Notes: generated by a model not told the origin, from the sequence alone. A DNA stretch of 64,000 bases from Rippkaea orientalis PCC 8801 (GCF_000021805.1 NC_011726.1:1-64000); one strand, 5' to 3'; counted from the stretch's first letter, positions 45,598 through 55,779 are shown. Numbers and translations: made by a program.

Positions 45598-46611
45598 ATG
45601 TCAGATAGACAGAGAGTAATCTTAGTTACAGGGGGAGCAGGATATATTGGATCTCATGTGGTACGGGTTCTCTTAGAAGCTGGTTATCAAGTGATTATTC
45701 TTGATAACTTAATCTATGGACATCGAGATCTGGTGGAAACCATTTTAAAAGTAGAGTTAATTATAGGGGATATTGGCGATCTCGCCCTACTAGATCACCT
45801 ATTTTCTAGCCATTCCATTGAGGCAGTCATGCACTTTGCGGGGTTTGGTTATGTGGGTGAATCCATTCAACATCCTCAAAAATACTACCGTAATAACGTT
45901 GCCAATACTCTAACCTTATTAGAAGCGATGAACCAAGCTTCTGTCAATAAATTGGTCTTTTCTTCAACCTGTGCTACCTATGGAATCGCTCAAACGTTTC
46001 CCATTACCGAAAAACACCCACAGCAACCAATTAATACCTATGGCAAGAGTAAATTAATGGTAGAACGGATGCTGAAGGATTTTTCCCAAGCTTATCCCCT
46101 CAAATATGTCTGTTTTCGCTATTTTAATGCAGCCGGAGCTCATCCAGACGGATTGCTTGGAGAAGATCATAACCCAGAATCCCATCTCATTCCCTTAGTA
46201 CTGTTAACAGCATTGGGAAAACGGGAGTCCATCTCCATTTTTGGGACAGACTATCCCACCCCTGATGGGACTTGTATTCGAGATTATCTTCATGTGATGG
46301 ATATTGCCCAAGCCCACCTTTTAGGGTTAGAGTATTTATTAGCCAATGAAACCTCTAATGTGTTTAATTTAGGTAATGGTAATGGTTTTTCCATTCAACA
46401 AGTGATTGATACGTCCATGGACATAACTCAAAGACCGATTTCAGTCAACCTAGTTAATCGCCGTCCTGGTGATCCCCCGATTTTAGTGAGTAGTAATGAA
46501 AAAGCACGCCAAATTCTCGGATGGAAACCCCAATATCCTAATTTAGAAGAAATTCTTGCTCATGCTTGGCAATGGCATCAAAAACGTCATCAAATTACTG
46601 ATTTAACTTAA
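45598..46611 (+). CDS. galE: UDP-glucose 4-epimerase
   Basis: GalE interconverts UDP-glucose and UDP-galactose with bound NAD. The 337 residues contain the NAD site TGGAGYIGSHV, the catalytic S/T and Y-x-x-x-K (NTYGKSK at about 148), HFAGFGYVGESI, RYFNAAGAHPDG and RDYLHVMDIAQAHL. It begins the plus-strand run of polysaccharide genes; seven bases separate it from the next. Confidence 0.93.
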   Translation: MSDRQRVILVTGGAGYIGSHVVRVLLEAGYQVIILDNLIYGHRDLVETILKVELIIGDIGDLALLDHLFSSHSIEAVMHFAGFGYVGESIQHPQKYYRNNVANTLTLLEAMNQASVNKLVFSSTCATYGIAQTFPITEKHPQQPINTYGKSKLMVERMLKDFSQAYPLKYVCFRYFNAAGAHPDGLLGEDHNPESHLIPLVLLTALGKRESISIFGTDYPTPDGTCIRDYLHVMDIAQAHLLGLEYLLANETSNVFNLGNGNGFSIQQVIDTSMDITQRPISVNLVNRRPGDPPILVSSNEKARQILGWKPQYPNLEEILAHAWQWHQKRHQITDLT

Positions 46612-46617
46612 GTAGAA

Positions 46618-47598
46618 ATGGTTAAAACTATTAACATTCCTAAAATTAATCCCTTAAAGGATTCAGATAACAGACCTTTTTGGTCAGTTATGATTACAAC
46701 TTATAATCGAACAGATTATTTGGAAAAATGTATTAAAAGTGTTATTTCTCAAAACTTTAGTCCAGAAGAAATGCAAATTGAGGTAGTAGATGATCACTCA
46801 CAAAAAGATATAAAAGAAATTGTTGATATTATTGGAAATAATCGCGTTTCTTTTTATCGTCAACCTCAAAATGTAGGAATTTATGCTAATTGGAATACCT
46901 GTATTGAAAGAGCCAAAGGCCGCTGGATTCATATTTTAAGCGATGATGATTTGGTTGCACCTGAATTTTATCAAGCTTATGGTCGTATGATTGAGAAATA
47001 TCATCCGTCTGTTGTTATAGGACAGTCAAAGTTCATTGATGAAAACGACAAAGAAACAGGGATTTCCCCTGCCTTACAAGAGTCTGAAGGGATTTTAAAT
47101 AATGCGCTTCAAGTCTTAGCTGTCCGAAATTTAATTAGAACCCCTGGAATCGTAATTTCCCGTGAAGCTTATGAAAAGGTGGGAGGATTTACCAGCGATT
47201 TAGTGTTTACGCCTGATTGGGAAATGTGGACAAGACTGGCTGAATCTGTGAAAATAGCTTATATTAACCTACCCTACAGTTTCTTTCGCTTACATTCTGC
47301 CTCAGAAACCAGTCGATTAGTATTAACAGGGGAGTATGTTACCGATAATTTAGATGCCGCTAAAATTATCCACGCTAGAATTAATAATCTTAAAGAACGG
47401 AAAAAAACTAAATTAGAATTTAACCAGTGGTTAAGTTCAACAACCTATTACTATGCTCAAAAGATACTGAGCAAGAATTTATATTTACCTGGGTTAAAGA
47501 TGGCATTTATTTCTTTAAAATTGTCTCCTTCTATTGCCCACTTTAAAAAAATTACTAAACTGCTTCTTCGTTCAACTTTAAACTTGATTCATCCCTGA
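46618..47598 (+). CDS. Glycosyltransferase family 2
   Basis: The 326-residue protein is a GT-A enzyme with VMITTYNRTDYLEKCIKSVISQNF, a donor site EVVDDHSQ, and the metal-binding HILSDDDLV, then GFTSDLVFTPDWEMWTRLAE. It lacks membrane segments and should act at the cytoplasmic face of the membrane. It follows galE by six bases and precedes a GT4 gene by 11, so it is part of the same transcript. The acceptor is unknown. Confidence 0.88.
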   Translation: MVKTINIPKINPLKDSDNRPFWSVMITTYNRTDYLEKCIKSVISQNFSPEEMQIEVVDDHSQKDIKEIVDIIGNNRVSFYRQPQNVGIYANWNTCIERAKGRWIHILSDDDLVAPEFYQAYGRMIEKYHPSVVIGQSKFIDENDKETGISPALQESEGILNNALQVLAVRNLIRTPGIVISREAYEKVGGFTSDLVFTPDWEMWTRLAESVKIAYINLPYSFFRLHSASETSRLVLTGEYVTDNLDAAKIIHARINNLKERKKTKLEFNQWLSSTTYYYAQKILSKNLYLPGLKMAFISLKLSPSIAHFKKITKLLLRSTLNLIHP

Positions 47599-47609
47599 AA
47601 TTAACCATA

Positions 47610-48923
47610 ATGAAAATTGTAATTATTTCTGAATTGTCCTACGGAACTGGGGCGTCCATCGCTGCCTTTAGATTAGCGAAAGCTCTAAGTGATCTCAAAC
47701 ATGATGTTTACTATATAGTGGGACAAAATAGCAGTAAAATTGAAAAGGACTCCTCTTCTATTACAACCTATCTACTTACTCAACAACATCAAAAAACTTT
47801 GCGTGAAATTATCTTTGACAAAATTCAACACCTAACCGAACAGATTATCATATCCTTAACTCAAAAAAATAGCAAAAGCCGAGAAATTTTATATCAGTTT
47901 AAAAACTATAAACAAAAGACTAGATTTAAATTCAAGCTTGAAAATAATGAAAATGAATTAAGACAGATACTTGAAACGATTCAGCCTGATATTATTAACC
48001 TTCATAATATTTCTACTATTATCAGCTATAGAGGAGTATTATCTTTAGGAACTAAGTTTCCTTTGGTTTGGACCCTTCATGATTGTTTTCCTGTAACTGG
48101 CTATCATTACAAATTTATTAATCCTAATCAACAAGAAATTATAACTCTTGGTATTGCACCGCAACTCATAAATATAAAGAAGTCAATAAATTCCCTGATT
48201 AACGCTTCTTGTAATCTGATTTTCGTTGCTCCTTCTGAATGGCTCGCTAGTTTAGCATCAAATCAATTACAAGGCAAAAAATTAGTCCAGGTTATTCCTA
48301 ATGGCTTATCCTCAATAGACTTCTTTCCGGAAGATCAAAAACAATCTCGGTTGAATTTAGGATTAAATCCAGAAAAATTTTATTTATTAGTGTTTGCTTC
48401 TAATTTAAAATATGAACGCAAAAATAATCAACTGATCTTAGAAAATCTCAAGAGAATCAATGAATTATCTATTGAAGTCATTGCTTGTGGCCAAGTCGAT
48501 CAAGATTTTTCAGAACAATATCCTTCAATCCATTTATTTGAACCGATTTTTAATTTACAAAAAATTCGTCAACTTTATGCTGCCGCTGATATCTTTTTAA
48601 TTCCTTCTTTAATAGATAACTTGCCAAATACTGTCTTAGAAAGCTTATTTTGTGGAACTCCTGTTCTTGGTGCTAATGTAGGAGGCATTCCTGAAATGGT
48701 GATCGAAGGGCAAACAGGATGGTTGTTTGATCCTTACAGTGGGGATAATTTGATTACTATCTTAAATCATATTTATCAGCAACGACAGCAGTTACCACAA
48801 ATACGCCAACAATGTTTTAATTGGGTGCAAGAACACTATAGCATTGAGCAACAGGTACAAGCTTATTTACAGCTTTTTCAAACAATGATTACATCATCAG
48901 TAAAGTCTATACAATCCAAGTGA
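47610..48923 (+). CDS. Glycosyltransferase family 4
   Basis: This 437-residue GT-B enzyme has the acceptor site IISELSYGTGASIAAFRLA, INLHNISTII and the donor signature of family 4: RIPNGL-type VIPNGLSSIDF, then FLIPSLIDNLPNTVLESLFCGTPVLGANVGGIPE with the conserved E-x7-E. It adds a hexose or similar sugar to a lipid-linked oligosaccharide. It precedes an FkbM gene by 65 bases. Confidence 0.88.
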   Translation: MKIVIISELSYGTGASIAAFRLAKALSDLKHDVYYIVGQNSSKIEKDSSSITTYLLTQQHQKTLREIIFDKIQHLTEQIIISLTQKNSKSREILYQFKNYKQKTRFKFKLENNENELRQILETIQPDIINLHNISTIISYRGVLSLGTKFPLVWTLHDCFPVTGYHYKFINPNQQEIITLGIAPQLINIKKSINSLINASCNLIFVAPSEWLASLASNQLQGKKLVQVIPNGLSSIDFFPEDQKQSRLNLGLNPEKFYLLVFASNLKYERKNNQLILENLKRINELSIEVIACGQVDQDFSEQYPSIHLFEPIFNLQKIRQLYAAADIFLIPSLIDNLPNTVLESLFCGTPVLGANVGGIPEMVIEGQTGWLFDPYSGDNLITILNHIYQQRQQLPQIRQQCFNWVQEHYSIEQQVQAYLQLFQTMITSSVKSIQSK

Positions 48924-48988
48924 ACATCAGCAAATTAGCTAGATAACTGATAAAATATGAGGAACCGTGTTTTACCGGAGGTTAAATA

Positions 48989-49825
48989 ATGTTTTCTGAA
49001 GAAAAACTATTGGCGGCTTATCCTTTTGTGGCTACCAAAGCTTTTTTAGTTGATGTCGGAGCTCATCAGGGAACTGTATCTGCTATTTTTGCTCAAAAAG
49101 GTTGGCAGGTCTTAGCATTTGAACCAGAAGCCAAAAACCGTGAAGTGTTTCAACAGAAGTTAGCACAATTTAAGCAAGTTGATTGTATTGCTAAAGCCGT
49201 CTCAGACGTAACAGGCAATAAAGTACCTTTTTATGTTAGTAATGAACACTATGGCATACACGCTCTCAAACCTTGGCATGATACCCATCAATTAGCTTAT
49301 GAAGTAGAAACCATCCGACTAGATGATGTTTTAACAGAAAAAGCAATTCCATCAGTAACTCTCCTAAAAATTGATATAGAAGGAGCTGATTTTCTTGCTT
49401 TAAAAGGATTTGATTTCAAAAAGTATCGCCCAGAATTAGTGATGATTGAGTTTATGGATGAACGCACTCAACCTAACTTTAATTATACTCATCATGATGT
49501 AGTTACTTATATGAAAGAACGGGGTTATATTACTTTTGTATCAGAATGGGAACCCATTAAGGAATATGGTAGAGAAGGGATAAAAACTCCTCCCCATACA
49601 TGGAAACAATGTATTCCTTATAATGTTGGTCATCAACCTGCTTGGGGAAATTTAATTTTTGTTCCTGAGCAAGATCATCAAAAGTTTCAAGCTACCTTAG
49701 ACTCTTATTTAAAGGAACTAAAAAAAATACAAAAAGCTCAACAAATATCTAGATTGCGTCAAAATCTAAAACAAATCCCAGGGATTAAAATTTTGTATAA
49801 TTTAATTAAAAGCAAGCAGTCTTAA
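48989..49825 (+). CDS. FkbM family SAM-dependent methyltransferase
   Basis: The 278-residue protein has the Rossmann-type SAM site of the FkbM family: FLVDVGAHQGTVSAIFAQKGW, VLAFEPEAKN, and VTLLKIDIEGADFLALKGFDF. In polysaccharide loci such enzymes methylate sugar hydroxyls. The C-terminal 60 residues are helical. A GGAGG ribosome site (CCGGAGG) lies nine bases before the start. It is followed by a GT2 gene after 43 bases. Confidence 0.9.
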   Translation: MFSEEKLLAAYPFVATKAFLVDVGAHQGTVSAIFAQKGWQVLAFEPEAKNREVFQQKLAQFKQVDCIAKAVSDVTGNKVPFYVSNEHYGIHALKPWHDTHQLAYEVETIRLDDVLTEKAIPSVTLLKIDIEGADFLALKGFDFKKYRPELVMIEFMDERTQPNFNYTHHDVVTYMKERGYITFVSEWEPIKEYGREGIKTPPHTWKQCIPYNVGHQPAWGNLIFVPEQDHQKFQATLDSYLKELKKIQKAQQISRLRQNLKQIPGIKILYNLIKSKQS

Positions 49826-49868
49826 TCAATGGAAAATGTCAAGATTATATGCATGAGGAATTAAGCAA

Positions 49869-50852
49869 ATGTCTAAAGTATCTATTGTCATTCGCTGTTA
49901 CAATGAAGAACAACATATTGGCCGTCTGCTCAGTGGTTTGATGCAGCAAACTGTTAAAGATCTTGAAATTATTCTGGTAGACTCTGGTTCAACGGATAGT
50001 ACGGTTGCTATTGCTTCTAATTATCCCATTAAACTGCTATCGATCAAGCCGGAAAACTTTTCCTTTGGACGTTCCCTAAATTTGGGTTGTCAGGCAGCAG
50101 CAGGGGACTGTATTGTGATTGCCAGTGCCCACGTTTACCCAGAATATCAAGACTGGATCGAAAAATTAATCGCTCCCTTTGATGATCCTGATGTTGCCTT
50201 AACCTATGGAAAACAACGGGGCAATAGTACCACTAAATATTCTGAGCAACAAATCTTTATTACCTGGTTTCCCGATCATCAAACCATCATCGATCAAAAC
50301 CATCCTTTTTGTAATAATGCCAATGCTGCCATTCGCCGTTCATTATGGAAACAAATTCCCTATGATGAAACCCTAACAGGATTGGAAGATTTGCACTGGG
50401 CCAAACAAGCCATTGCTTTAGGATATCGTATTGCTTATGTTCCTGAAGCCGAAATTATTCATGTTCATGATGAAACCCCCAAACGCATTTATAATCGTTA
50501 TCGCCGCGAAGCGATCGCCCTTAAAAACATTTATCCGCAAGAACATTTTTATTTCTGGGATTTTCTCCGTTTATTTATTACTAATTTGATTAGTGATTAT
50601 TTTCATGCCTGGCATGATGGTGTATTATCTCAAAACATCGCTTCAATTCCTATTTTTCGGTTGATGCAATTTTGGGGAACCTATCAAGGGTTTAGCCAAC
50701 AAGGAACCATTGATACTCAACTCAAACAAACCTTTTATTATCCTCGAAGGTTATCAAGAATCAGTAACCTTTCCCAAGCTGATATTAATCGACCGACAAT
50801 TGACTATTCAACTCAGTCAACAATTGTAGAGAAAACCACCTCATCAAAATAA
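49869..50852 (+). CDS. Glycosyltransferase family 2 (rhamnosyltransferase-like)
   Basis: The 327 residues start with VSIVIRCYNEEQHIGRLLSGL and have LVDSGSTDSTVAIA, a donor DxD-like site at IASAHVYPE, and TGLEDLHWAKQAIALGYRIAYVPEAEIIHVHDETP, the family's catalytic block. The form DSGSTDSTV is frequent in rhamnosyl and similar transferases; the sugar is not certain. It ends the gene run before a 199-base gap. Confidence 0.88.
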   Translation: MSKVSIVIRCYNEEQHIGRLLSGLMQQTVKDLEIILVDSGSTDSTVAIASNYPIKLLSIKPENFSFGRSLNLGCQAAAGDCIVIASAHVYPEYQDWIEKLIAPFDDPDVALTYGKQRGNSTTKYSEQQIFITWFPDHQTIIDQNHPFCNNANAAIRRSLWKQIPYDETLTGLEDLHWAKQAIALGYRIAYVPEAEIIHVHDETPKRIYNRYRREAIALKNIYPQEHFYFWDFLRLFITNLISDYFHAWHDGVLSQNIASIPIFRLMQFWGTYQGFSQQGTIDTQLKQTFYYPRRLSRISNLSQADINRPTIDYSTQSTIVEKTTSSK

Positions 50853-51051
50853 AGCTATATCATACTAACTTTAGCCAAAGCTAAAATAGATTAGAGTCTT
50901 AAATTTGTGCAGTGGAATTTAAACTAACACCTCTAAAAATCAGACTGTACAGTCTAGTCCAATTGCAACCCATGCTTTGGAGAGTGACAATAAGCAAATA
51001 ATGAGGTAGAGTGTTATTTTGATACCGTTATCCTTAAACTTCATCTAAGAT

Positions 51052-51912
51052 ATGATTAAGAAAATACTCAAGTATCCCTTTCATTTTATTAAAGATACCT
51101 ACTATTATTATCAATTAGTTTCTCGTCTTTCCCATGAGGTGAGGCAGCCAGAGTTGATTTTAGTTCATCAAATGGGGAAGGTTGGCTCTAGTTCTATCTA
51201 CAAAGGACTTAAAAAGCTAAATTTAGGGATTCCTATTTATCATACTCATGTTCTAAATCCTAAACAACTGGAAGATTTACGACAGAAAATCAAGTCTTAT
51301 AATTATCGTAGATATGGAGAGCGAGTCATAACTGAGCTATATCTTCATAAACAAATTCAGCAAGGTTTAAACGGAAAAACCTGGAAAATAATTACCCTAG
51401 TTAGGGAACCTATTGGTAAAAATATATCTGATTTTTTTGAGAATCTAGATAATGATGTCTGGTATCGTAACGAGTATATAGGACATAAAAATGTAGACGA
51501 ATTGATGGAGCATTTTCTCAATGAGTTTCCTCATGAAGCGGTATTAACTTGGTTAGATAGACATATCACAAATGTCTTCGGTATTGATATTTTGGGAAAA
51601 GATTTTCCCAAAAACAAAGGGTATCAAATTTTTAAAACTGATAACATCGAAATTCTTTTAATACGAATGGAAGATATCAACCTCAAAATTGTTGAAGCTA
51701 TGAGAGAATTTATGAACATAGAAAATTTTACTTTGAGCAAGGTAAATATAGGAGATGAAAAAAAATATGCCAATAAATATCAACAATTTAAACAATCTAT
51801 AAATCTTCCTGAGTCTTACCTAAACAAAATGTATAATTCGAAGTACACAAAGCATTTTTATAGTGAAAACGAAATTGAAAATTTTCAAGTGAAATGGATC
51901 AGAAAAGTGTAA
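51052..51912 (+). CDS. Putative capsular polysaccharide synthesis protein, sulfotransferase-like P-loop
   Basis: The 286-residue protein matches the capsular polysaccharide synthesis family (PF10364-type). LVHQMGKVGSSSIYKGL at about residues 37-53 resembles the 5'-phosphosulphate loop of sulfotransferases, and ITLVREPIGKNISDFF looks like the 3'-phosphate loop. If active, it would transfer sulphate from PAPS to a polysaccharide, which is inference. It has no signal peptide. Confidence 0.75.
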   Translation: MIKKILKYPFHFIKDTYYYYQLVSRLSHEVRQPELILVHQMGKVGSSSIYKGLKKLNLGIPIYHTHVLNPKQLEDLRQKIKSYNYRRYGERVITELYLHKQIQQGLNGKTWKIITLVREPIGKNISDFFENLDNDVWYRNEYIGHKNVDELMEHFLNEFPHEAVLTWLDRHITNVFGIDILGKDFPKNKGYQIFKTDNIEILLIRMEDINLKIVEAMREFMNIENFTLSKVNIGDEKKYANKYQQFKQSINLPESYLNKMYNSKYTKHFYSENEIENFQVKWIRKV

Positions 51913-51952
51913 AATCTAATCTTGTTAACCTGAGTTCGATAAAACTAGATTT

Positions 51953-51957
51953 AGGAG
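51953..51957 (+). promoter_or_regulatory. Ribosome binding site supporting TTG start
   Basis: AGGAG at 51953-51957 is seven bases before the TTG at 51965. No ATG or GTG in this frame occurs near the start of the cyclase homology, so this site decides the start. Confidence 0.6.
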
Positions 51958-51964
51958 TCATATT

Positions 51965-52606
51965 TTGAGTCGATATATTGATATCTCCGTTTCTGTTTCT
52001 GCTAATCTTCCCTGTTGGCCAGGTAGTCCTCCTGTCAAATTTACAAGAGACTTAGATTTAGATAAAGGCGATATTGCTAACGACACTAGCATTAATTTTA
52101 GTGTTCATACCGGCACTCATATTGATGCACCTTTACATTTTATTCAAGGGGGAAATAGTGTCGATCAAGTGTCTTTAGATATTTTAATTGGAAAAGCTTA
52201 TGTAGCTGATTTATCAACGGTAGATGTTATTACAACAGATATCCTTAAACAGCTATCTTTACCAACAGAAACTACCCGTTTATTGCTAAAAACCAAAAAC
52301 TCCCAATTATGGGAAGCCAAGGGTAGTGAGTTTAATCCTGATTTTGTGGCTATTACGGCTGATGCGGCTCAATGGTTAGTGGGTCAAGGAATTAAGTTAG
52401 TAGGGATTGATTATTTATCGATTCAACGTTTTTATGATGGACCAGAAACCCATCAAATTTTATTAGGAGCGGAGGTGGTTATTATTGAAGGGTTAAACTT
52501 AACCCAGGTGTCCTCTGGAGAGTACCAATTAATCTGTTTACCCATTAAACTACAAGGAATTGAGGGAGCACCGGCTAGGGTGATTTTACAGGATTACAGA
52601 TGTTAA
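51965..52606 (+). CDS. Cyclase family protein (kynurenine formamidase-like)
   Basis: The 213-residue protein has the zinc motif of the cyclase/KynB family, HTGTHIDAPLHF, followed by VSLDILIGKAYVADL, VGIDYLSIQRF and VIIEGLNLTQV. Relatives are metal-dependent amidases; some are arylformamidases, others are of unknown substrate. The start is TTG, supported by a good ribosome site. Its place in the polysaccharide locus is unusual and may mean a role in sugar N-acyl processing (inference). Confidence 0.85.
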   Translation: MSRYIDISVSVSANLPCWPGSPPVKFTRDLDLDKGDIANDTSINFSVHTGTHIDAPLHFIQGGNSVDQVSLDILIGKAYVADLSTVDVITTDILKQLSLPTETTRLLLKTKNSQLWEAKGSEFNPDFVAITADAAQWLVGQGIKLVGIDYLSIQRFYDGPETHQILLGAEVVIIEGLNLTQVSSGEYQLICLPIKLQGIEGAPARVILQDYRC

Positions 52607-52662
52607 AGTAAAGAATCTTGAGTTACTATACTTCTATAGAGTTAAAGGAAGCAGTCACAGCT

Positions 52663-53871
52663 ATGAAACAATGGGTTAAACAGCAGGTTTCACAAGAATT
52701 ATGGAAAAAAGGACAAAAAGTAACAGGTTCCGTTAAAAAATTTGCTTTTCAAAGTCTTCGGAAACTTATCTATCCTTTCTCTAAAAACACAATAGATCGG
52801 GTCTATATTGCCATGCCGGAGTCAGCAACACAACAGGCAAAAGAAATTAAAGAGCGTTGTGGTTTTTATATTCCCAACCTTGCTGTTGAAACGGTAAAAA
52901 TAAGCCACAATAAAACTCTATCTCCTAAAATTGCTTTTGCCCATGAACCAATATTAGTGATTGGAGAAGAACAACTTCAACCTTCATGGGTTTATGACTA
53001 TCGAAAAGGAATTTTTAACGTTGATTATCTTCATAACCCTTATGAGGGTTATGCGTGGCACGAGCTTATTAATTTTGTTTCAGATACCATCCATAATGAT
53101 ATAATTCAGTCCCAAAAAAATTTTGTTAAACGAGTTAAAGCCTTAGAAAAAGAATCGTTTGATAAGTGCTATGTATTTGGAACTGGACCCTCTTTAGAAA
53201 AGGCGATCAACAGAGATTGGTCAGATGGGTATCGTATTGTTTGTAACACAATTGTGCGGGATCAAGAACTCTGGCATCATATTAGTCCTCATTTTATTGT
53301 TGCTGGAGATATGATTTACCATTTTGGGTTTACACAGTTTGCCAAAGCATTTAGACAAGATTTGGCCAAGAGATTACATGAATCTCAAACAATGTTTATT
53401 TATCCTGCTGTTTTTCATAATTTAGTCAAACGAGAGTTTACGGATTTTTCAGATCGATTAATTCCTGTCCCTATTCATTTGTCTAAAACGAGGATTCATA
53501 CTAATCTTGTTGGGCATTTTTATTTGCCAAATTTAGGTAATATCTTACCTTTAGCTTTGCTACCTGTTGCTTGTACTTTATCGAAAAATATTTATTTGTT
53601 TGGCTTTGATGGAAGAGCACCAGATGATCAACTATTTTGGCGCAATTCAAATAAGCATACCTATTTGGAGTATATGGAAGACTTGCAAAAAGCTCATCCT
53701 AGCTTTTTCAACTATCATCTTTCTGAAAATGACAAAAACAAGTATGTTAAAAGTGTTCATGGAGATGTTTTAGATGAGAAATTAATGGATGCAGAAAGAG
53801 AAGGATGGCAATTCATTATGCTACATAAAAGCTGGACTCCTATCTTTCAAAAAAGATATATTTCACAATAG
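52663..53871 (+). CDS. DUF115-like / MptE-like protein
   Basis: This protein (402 residues from ATG 52663) has a Rossmann-like core, CYVFGTGPSLEKAI, IVCNTIVRDQELW, HFIVAGDMIYHFG and NIYLFGFDGRAPDD, as in DUF115 (MptE-like or motility-associated Maf glycosyltransferases). In surface-sugar loci these act as glycosyltransferases or transfer acidic sugars. An upstream TTG at 52618 would extend it by 15 residues; the ribosome sites of both are weak, so the start is uncertain. It precedes a GT4 gene by 19 bases. Confidence 0.6.
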   Translation: MKQWVKQQVSQELWKKGQKVTGSVKKFAFQSLRKLIYPFSKNTIDRVYIAMPESATQQAKEIKERCGFYIPNLAVETVKISHNKTLSPKIAFAHEPILVIGEEQLQPSWVYDYRKGIFNVDYLHNPYEGYAWHELINFVSDTIHNDIIQSQKNFVKRVKALEKESFDKCYVFGTGPSLEKAINRDWSDGYRIVCNTIVRDQELWHHISPHFIVAGDMIYHFGFTQFAKAFRQDLAKRLHESQTMFIYPAVFHNLVKREFTDFSDRLIPVPIHLSKTRIHTNLVGHFYLPNLGNILPLALLPVACTLSKNIYLFGFDGRAPDDQLFWRNSNKHTYLEYMEDLQKAHPSFFNYHLSENDKNKYVKSVHGDVLDEKLMDAEREGWQFIMLHKSWTPIFQKRYISQ

Positions 53872-53890
53872 TTTTAACTTGAGAAAAGAC

Positions 53891-54991
53891 ATGAAAATTT
53901 TATACGACGGTGAAATCTACTCTAATCAAGTTGCAGGCGGAATTAATCGTTATTTTGCCAATATTATTAGTCGGCTTCCCTCTGATTTTACTCCCTCATT
54001 AATAGTAGAAAGCTCCCCTGAACTAAACTATCCTGTTCATCCTAATTTAAAAAGTTTGTGGTGGTATAAAAGATTTCGTCCAGAACGCCTTCGTATTTTG
54101 ACTGATAAATTATATTCTAATGCTATCAATAAGTTTAATCATTTTGACCTTGCTCATCCCACTTATTATTCATTAGTGACTCGTCAACCTCTAGATAATT
54201 ATAAGTGTCCTATTGTGATAACGGTTTATGATATGATTCATGAACTTTTACCTCAACAGGTTCCCTATAGTAGTCATGGAATTTCAATTAAAAGTAAAGC
54301 AATTAAATCAGCACAAGCTATCATTTGTATTTCAGAAAATACTAAAAAAGATTTAGTAAATTTGTATTCCATTCCAGAACATAAAATATCCGTAACCTAT
54401 TTAGCAGCAGAAATTGATGTTAGTCTATCTTATGGGTCTGAAGTGGTGCCAAAAGATCCTTATTATCTGTATATTGGTAGTCGAGCTAAATATAAGAATT
54501 TTGACCGTTTATTACTAGCTTTTGCAAAAACTATTTCAGCGCAATCTGATCTGAAATTGTGTGTTATAGGTTCACCTTTTAATGAGAAAGAAGCAAAAAG
54601 AATTGCTGAACTAAAGTTAGGTGATCATCTAGAAAATTATGGATATGTCAGTGACTCTCATCTTGCTAAACTTTATCGTAATAGTATGGCTCTTGTTTAT
54701 CCTTCCCTATACGAAGGTTTTGGTATTCCTCCTCTTGAAGCAATGTCCTGTCAAACGGCTGTAATTGCTGCCAACTCATCGAGTCTTCCTGAAGTTGTAG
54801 ATGATGCTGGTTTGCTATTTAATCCTGAGTCTACTGATGAATTAGCAGAACAATTAATCTTTTTGCTTAATCATCCTATAGAACGGGAAAATTTAATTAC
54901 AAAAGGTTATGCAAGAAGCAAGTTATTTACTTGGGAAAAAACTGTAGCTGAAACCATTGATGTTTATCGTTCCCTCACTGAATCAAGGTAG
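53891..54991 (+). CDS. Glycosyltransferase family 4
   Basis: This 366-residue GT-B enzyme starts KILYDGEIYSNQVAGGINRYF, typical of family 4 mannosyl/rhamnosyl transferases, with VYDMIHELLP, IICISENTKKDL, YLYIGSRAKYKN and the donor site YPSLYEGFGIPPLEAMSCQTAVIAANSSSLPEV. The ATG at 53891 is chosen: the frame remains open upstream into the previous gene, but this start matches the family. It is the last plus-strand gene of the locus. Confidence 0.88.
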   Translation: MKILYDGEIYSNQVAGGINRYFANIISRLPSDFTPSLIVESSPELNYPVHPNLKSLWWYKRFRPERLRILTDKLYSNAINKFNHFDLAHPTYYSLVTRQPLDNYKCPIVITVYDMIHELLPQQVPYSSHGISIKSKAIKSAQAIICISENTKKDLVNLYSIPEHKISVTYLAAEIDVSLSYGSEVVPKDPYYLYIGSRAKYKNFDRLLLAFAKTISAQSDLKLCVIGSPFNEKEAKRIAELKLGDHLENYGYVSDSHLAKLYRNSMALVYPSLYEGFGIPPLEAMSCQTAVIAANSSSLPEVVDDAGLLFNPESTDELAEQLIFLLNHPIERENLITKGYARSKLFTWEKTVAETIDVYRSLTESR

Positions 54992-55041
54992 GGTAAAATA
55001 TAAAAAATTTCACCCTAAGTCCTTAATTTTAATATTCATAG

Positions 55042-55779
55042 TTATTCTGTGCTTAATCTAATGGTTGCCCCTCCATCTATAACCAAGGTTTGACCGGTTA
55101 TAAATGACGACAATTCTTTGTTGGCTAAAAAGAAAATTCCTTTAGCTATTTCATCTGGTTTTCCCACCCTCCCAATGACGGTTTTTGCGGCTAATTGATT
55201 CATCAACTCATTGACATTATTGCCCGAAAGATGGCCCCTGGTTAAGCCCGCGTGCAACATCGGTGTGTCCACCGCCCCTGGTAAAATAGCATTGACACGG
55301 ATTTGATCGTTAGCCCATTCAATGGCTAAAGCGCGACTAAATGCTGCTAAACCCCCCTTACTAGCTGCATAAGCAGCAATATTCCCAGAAGTGGCGATCG
55401 CATGAACAGAACTCACATTCACCACACTTCCTTGACTGACTTTTAACAAAGGATAGGCAGCTTTAGACAACAAGAAAGCTGAACGTAAATTGACTGCCAT
55501 CACTTGGTCCCATTCAGTCACATCCATCTCGATGATCGGTTTACAAATTTGTACGGCTGCATTATTAACCAACCCATCAAGTCTATCAAGTTTCTCAGTG
55601 ATAGCGTCAATTTGATCAGCATCGCAGAGATCCGCTTTAACGTAATGATCAATATCCATCAATTGGGTTATTTCTTGACAATCAACCCCAATGACTGACC
55701 AGCCTTGACTGGCAAAATATTGCGCCGTTGCATAGCCAATTCCTCCTGCTACTCCCGTAATGATAACAACAGGTTTCAT
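55042..55779 (-). CDS. Short-chain dehydrogenase/reductase
   Basis: The 245 residues show the SDR pattern TGVAGGIGYATAQ for NAD(P), NNAA, catalytic serine in NVSSVHAIATSG and YAASKGG (Y-x-x-x-K). It oxidises or reduces a hydroxyl on a sugar or related compound. Its start overlaps the stop of the upstream dehydrogenase gene by four bases, so the two are translationally coupled and likely act in one pathway. Confidence 0.88.
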   Translation of the reverse strand: MKPVVIITGVAGGIGYATAQYFASQGWSVIGVDCQEITQLMDIDHYVKADLCDADQIDAITEKLDRLDGLVNNAAVQICKPIIEMDVTEWDQVMAVNLRSAFLLSKAAYPLLKVSQGSVVNVSSVHAIATSGNIAAYAASKGGLAAFSRALAIEWANDQIRVNAILPGAVDTPMLHAGLTRGHLSGNNVNELMNQLAAKTVIGRVGKPDEIAKGIFFLANKELSSFITGQTLVIDGGATIRLSTE

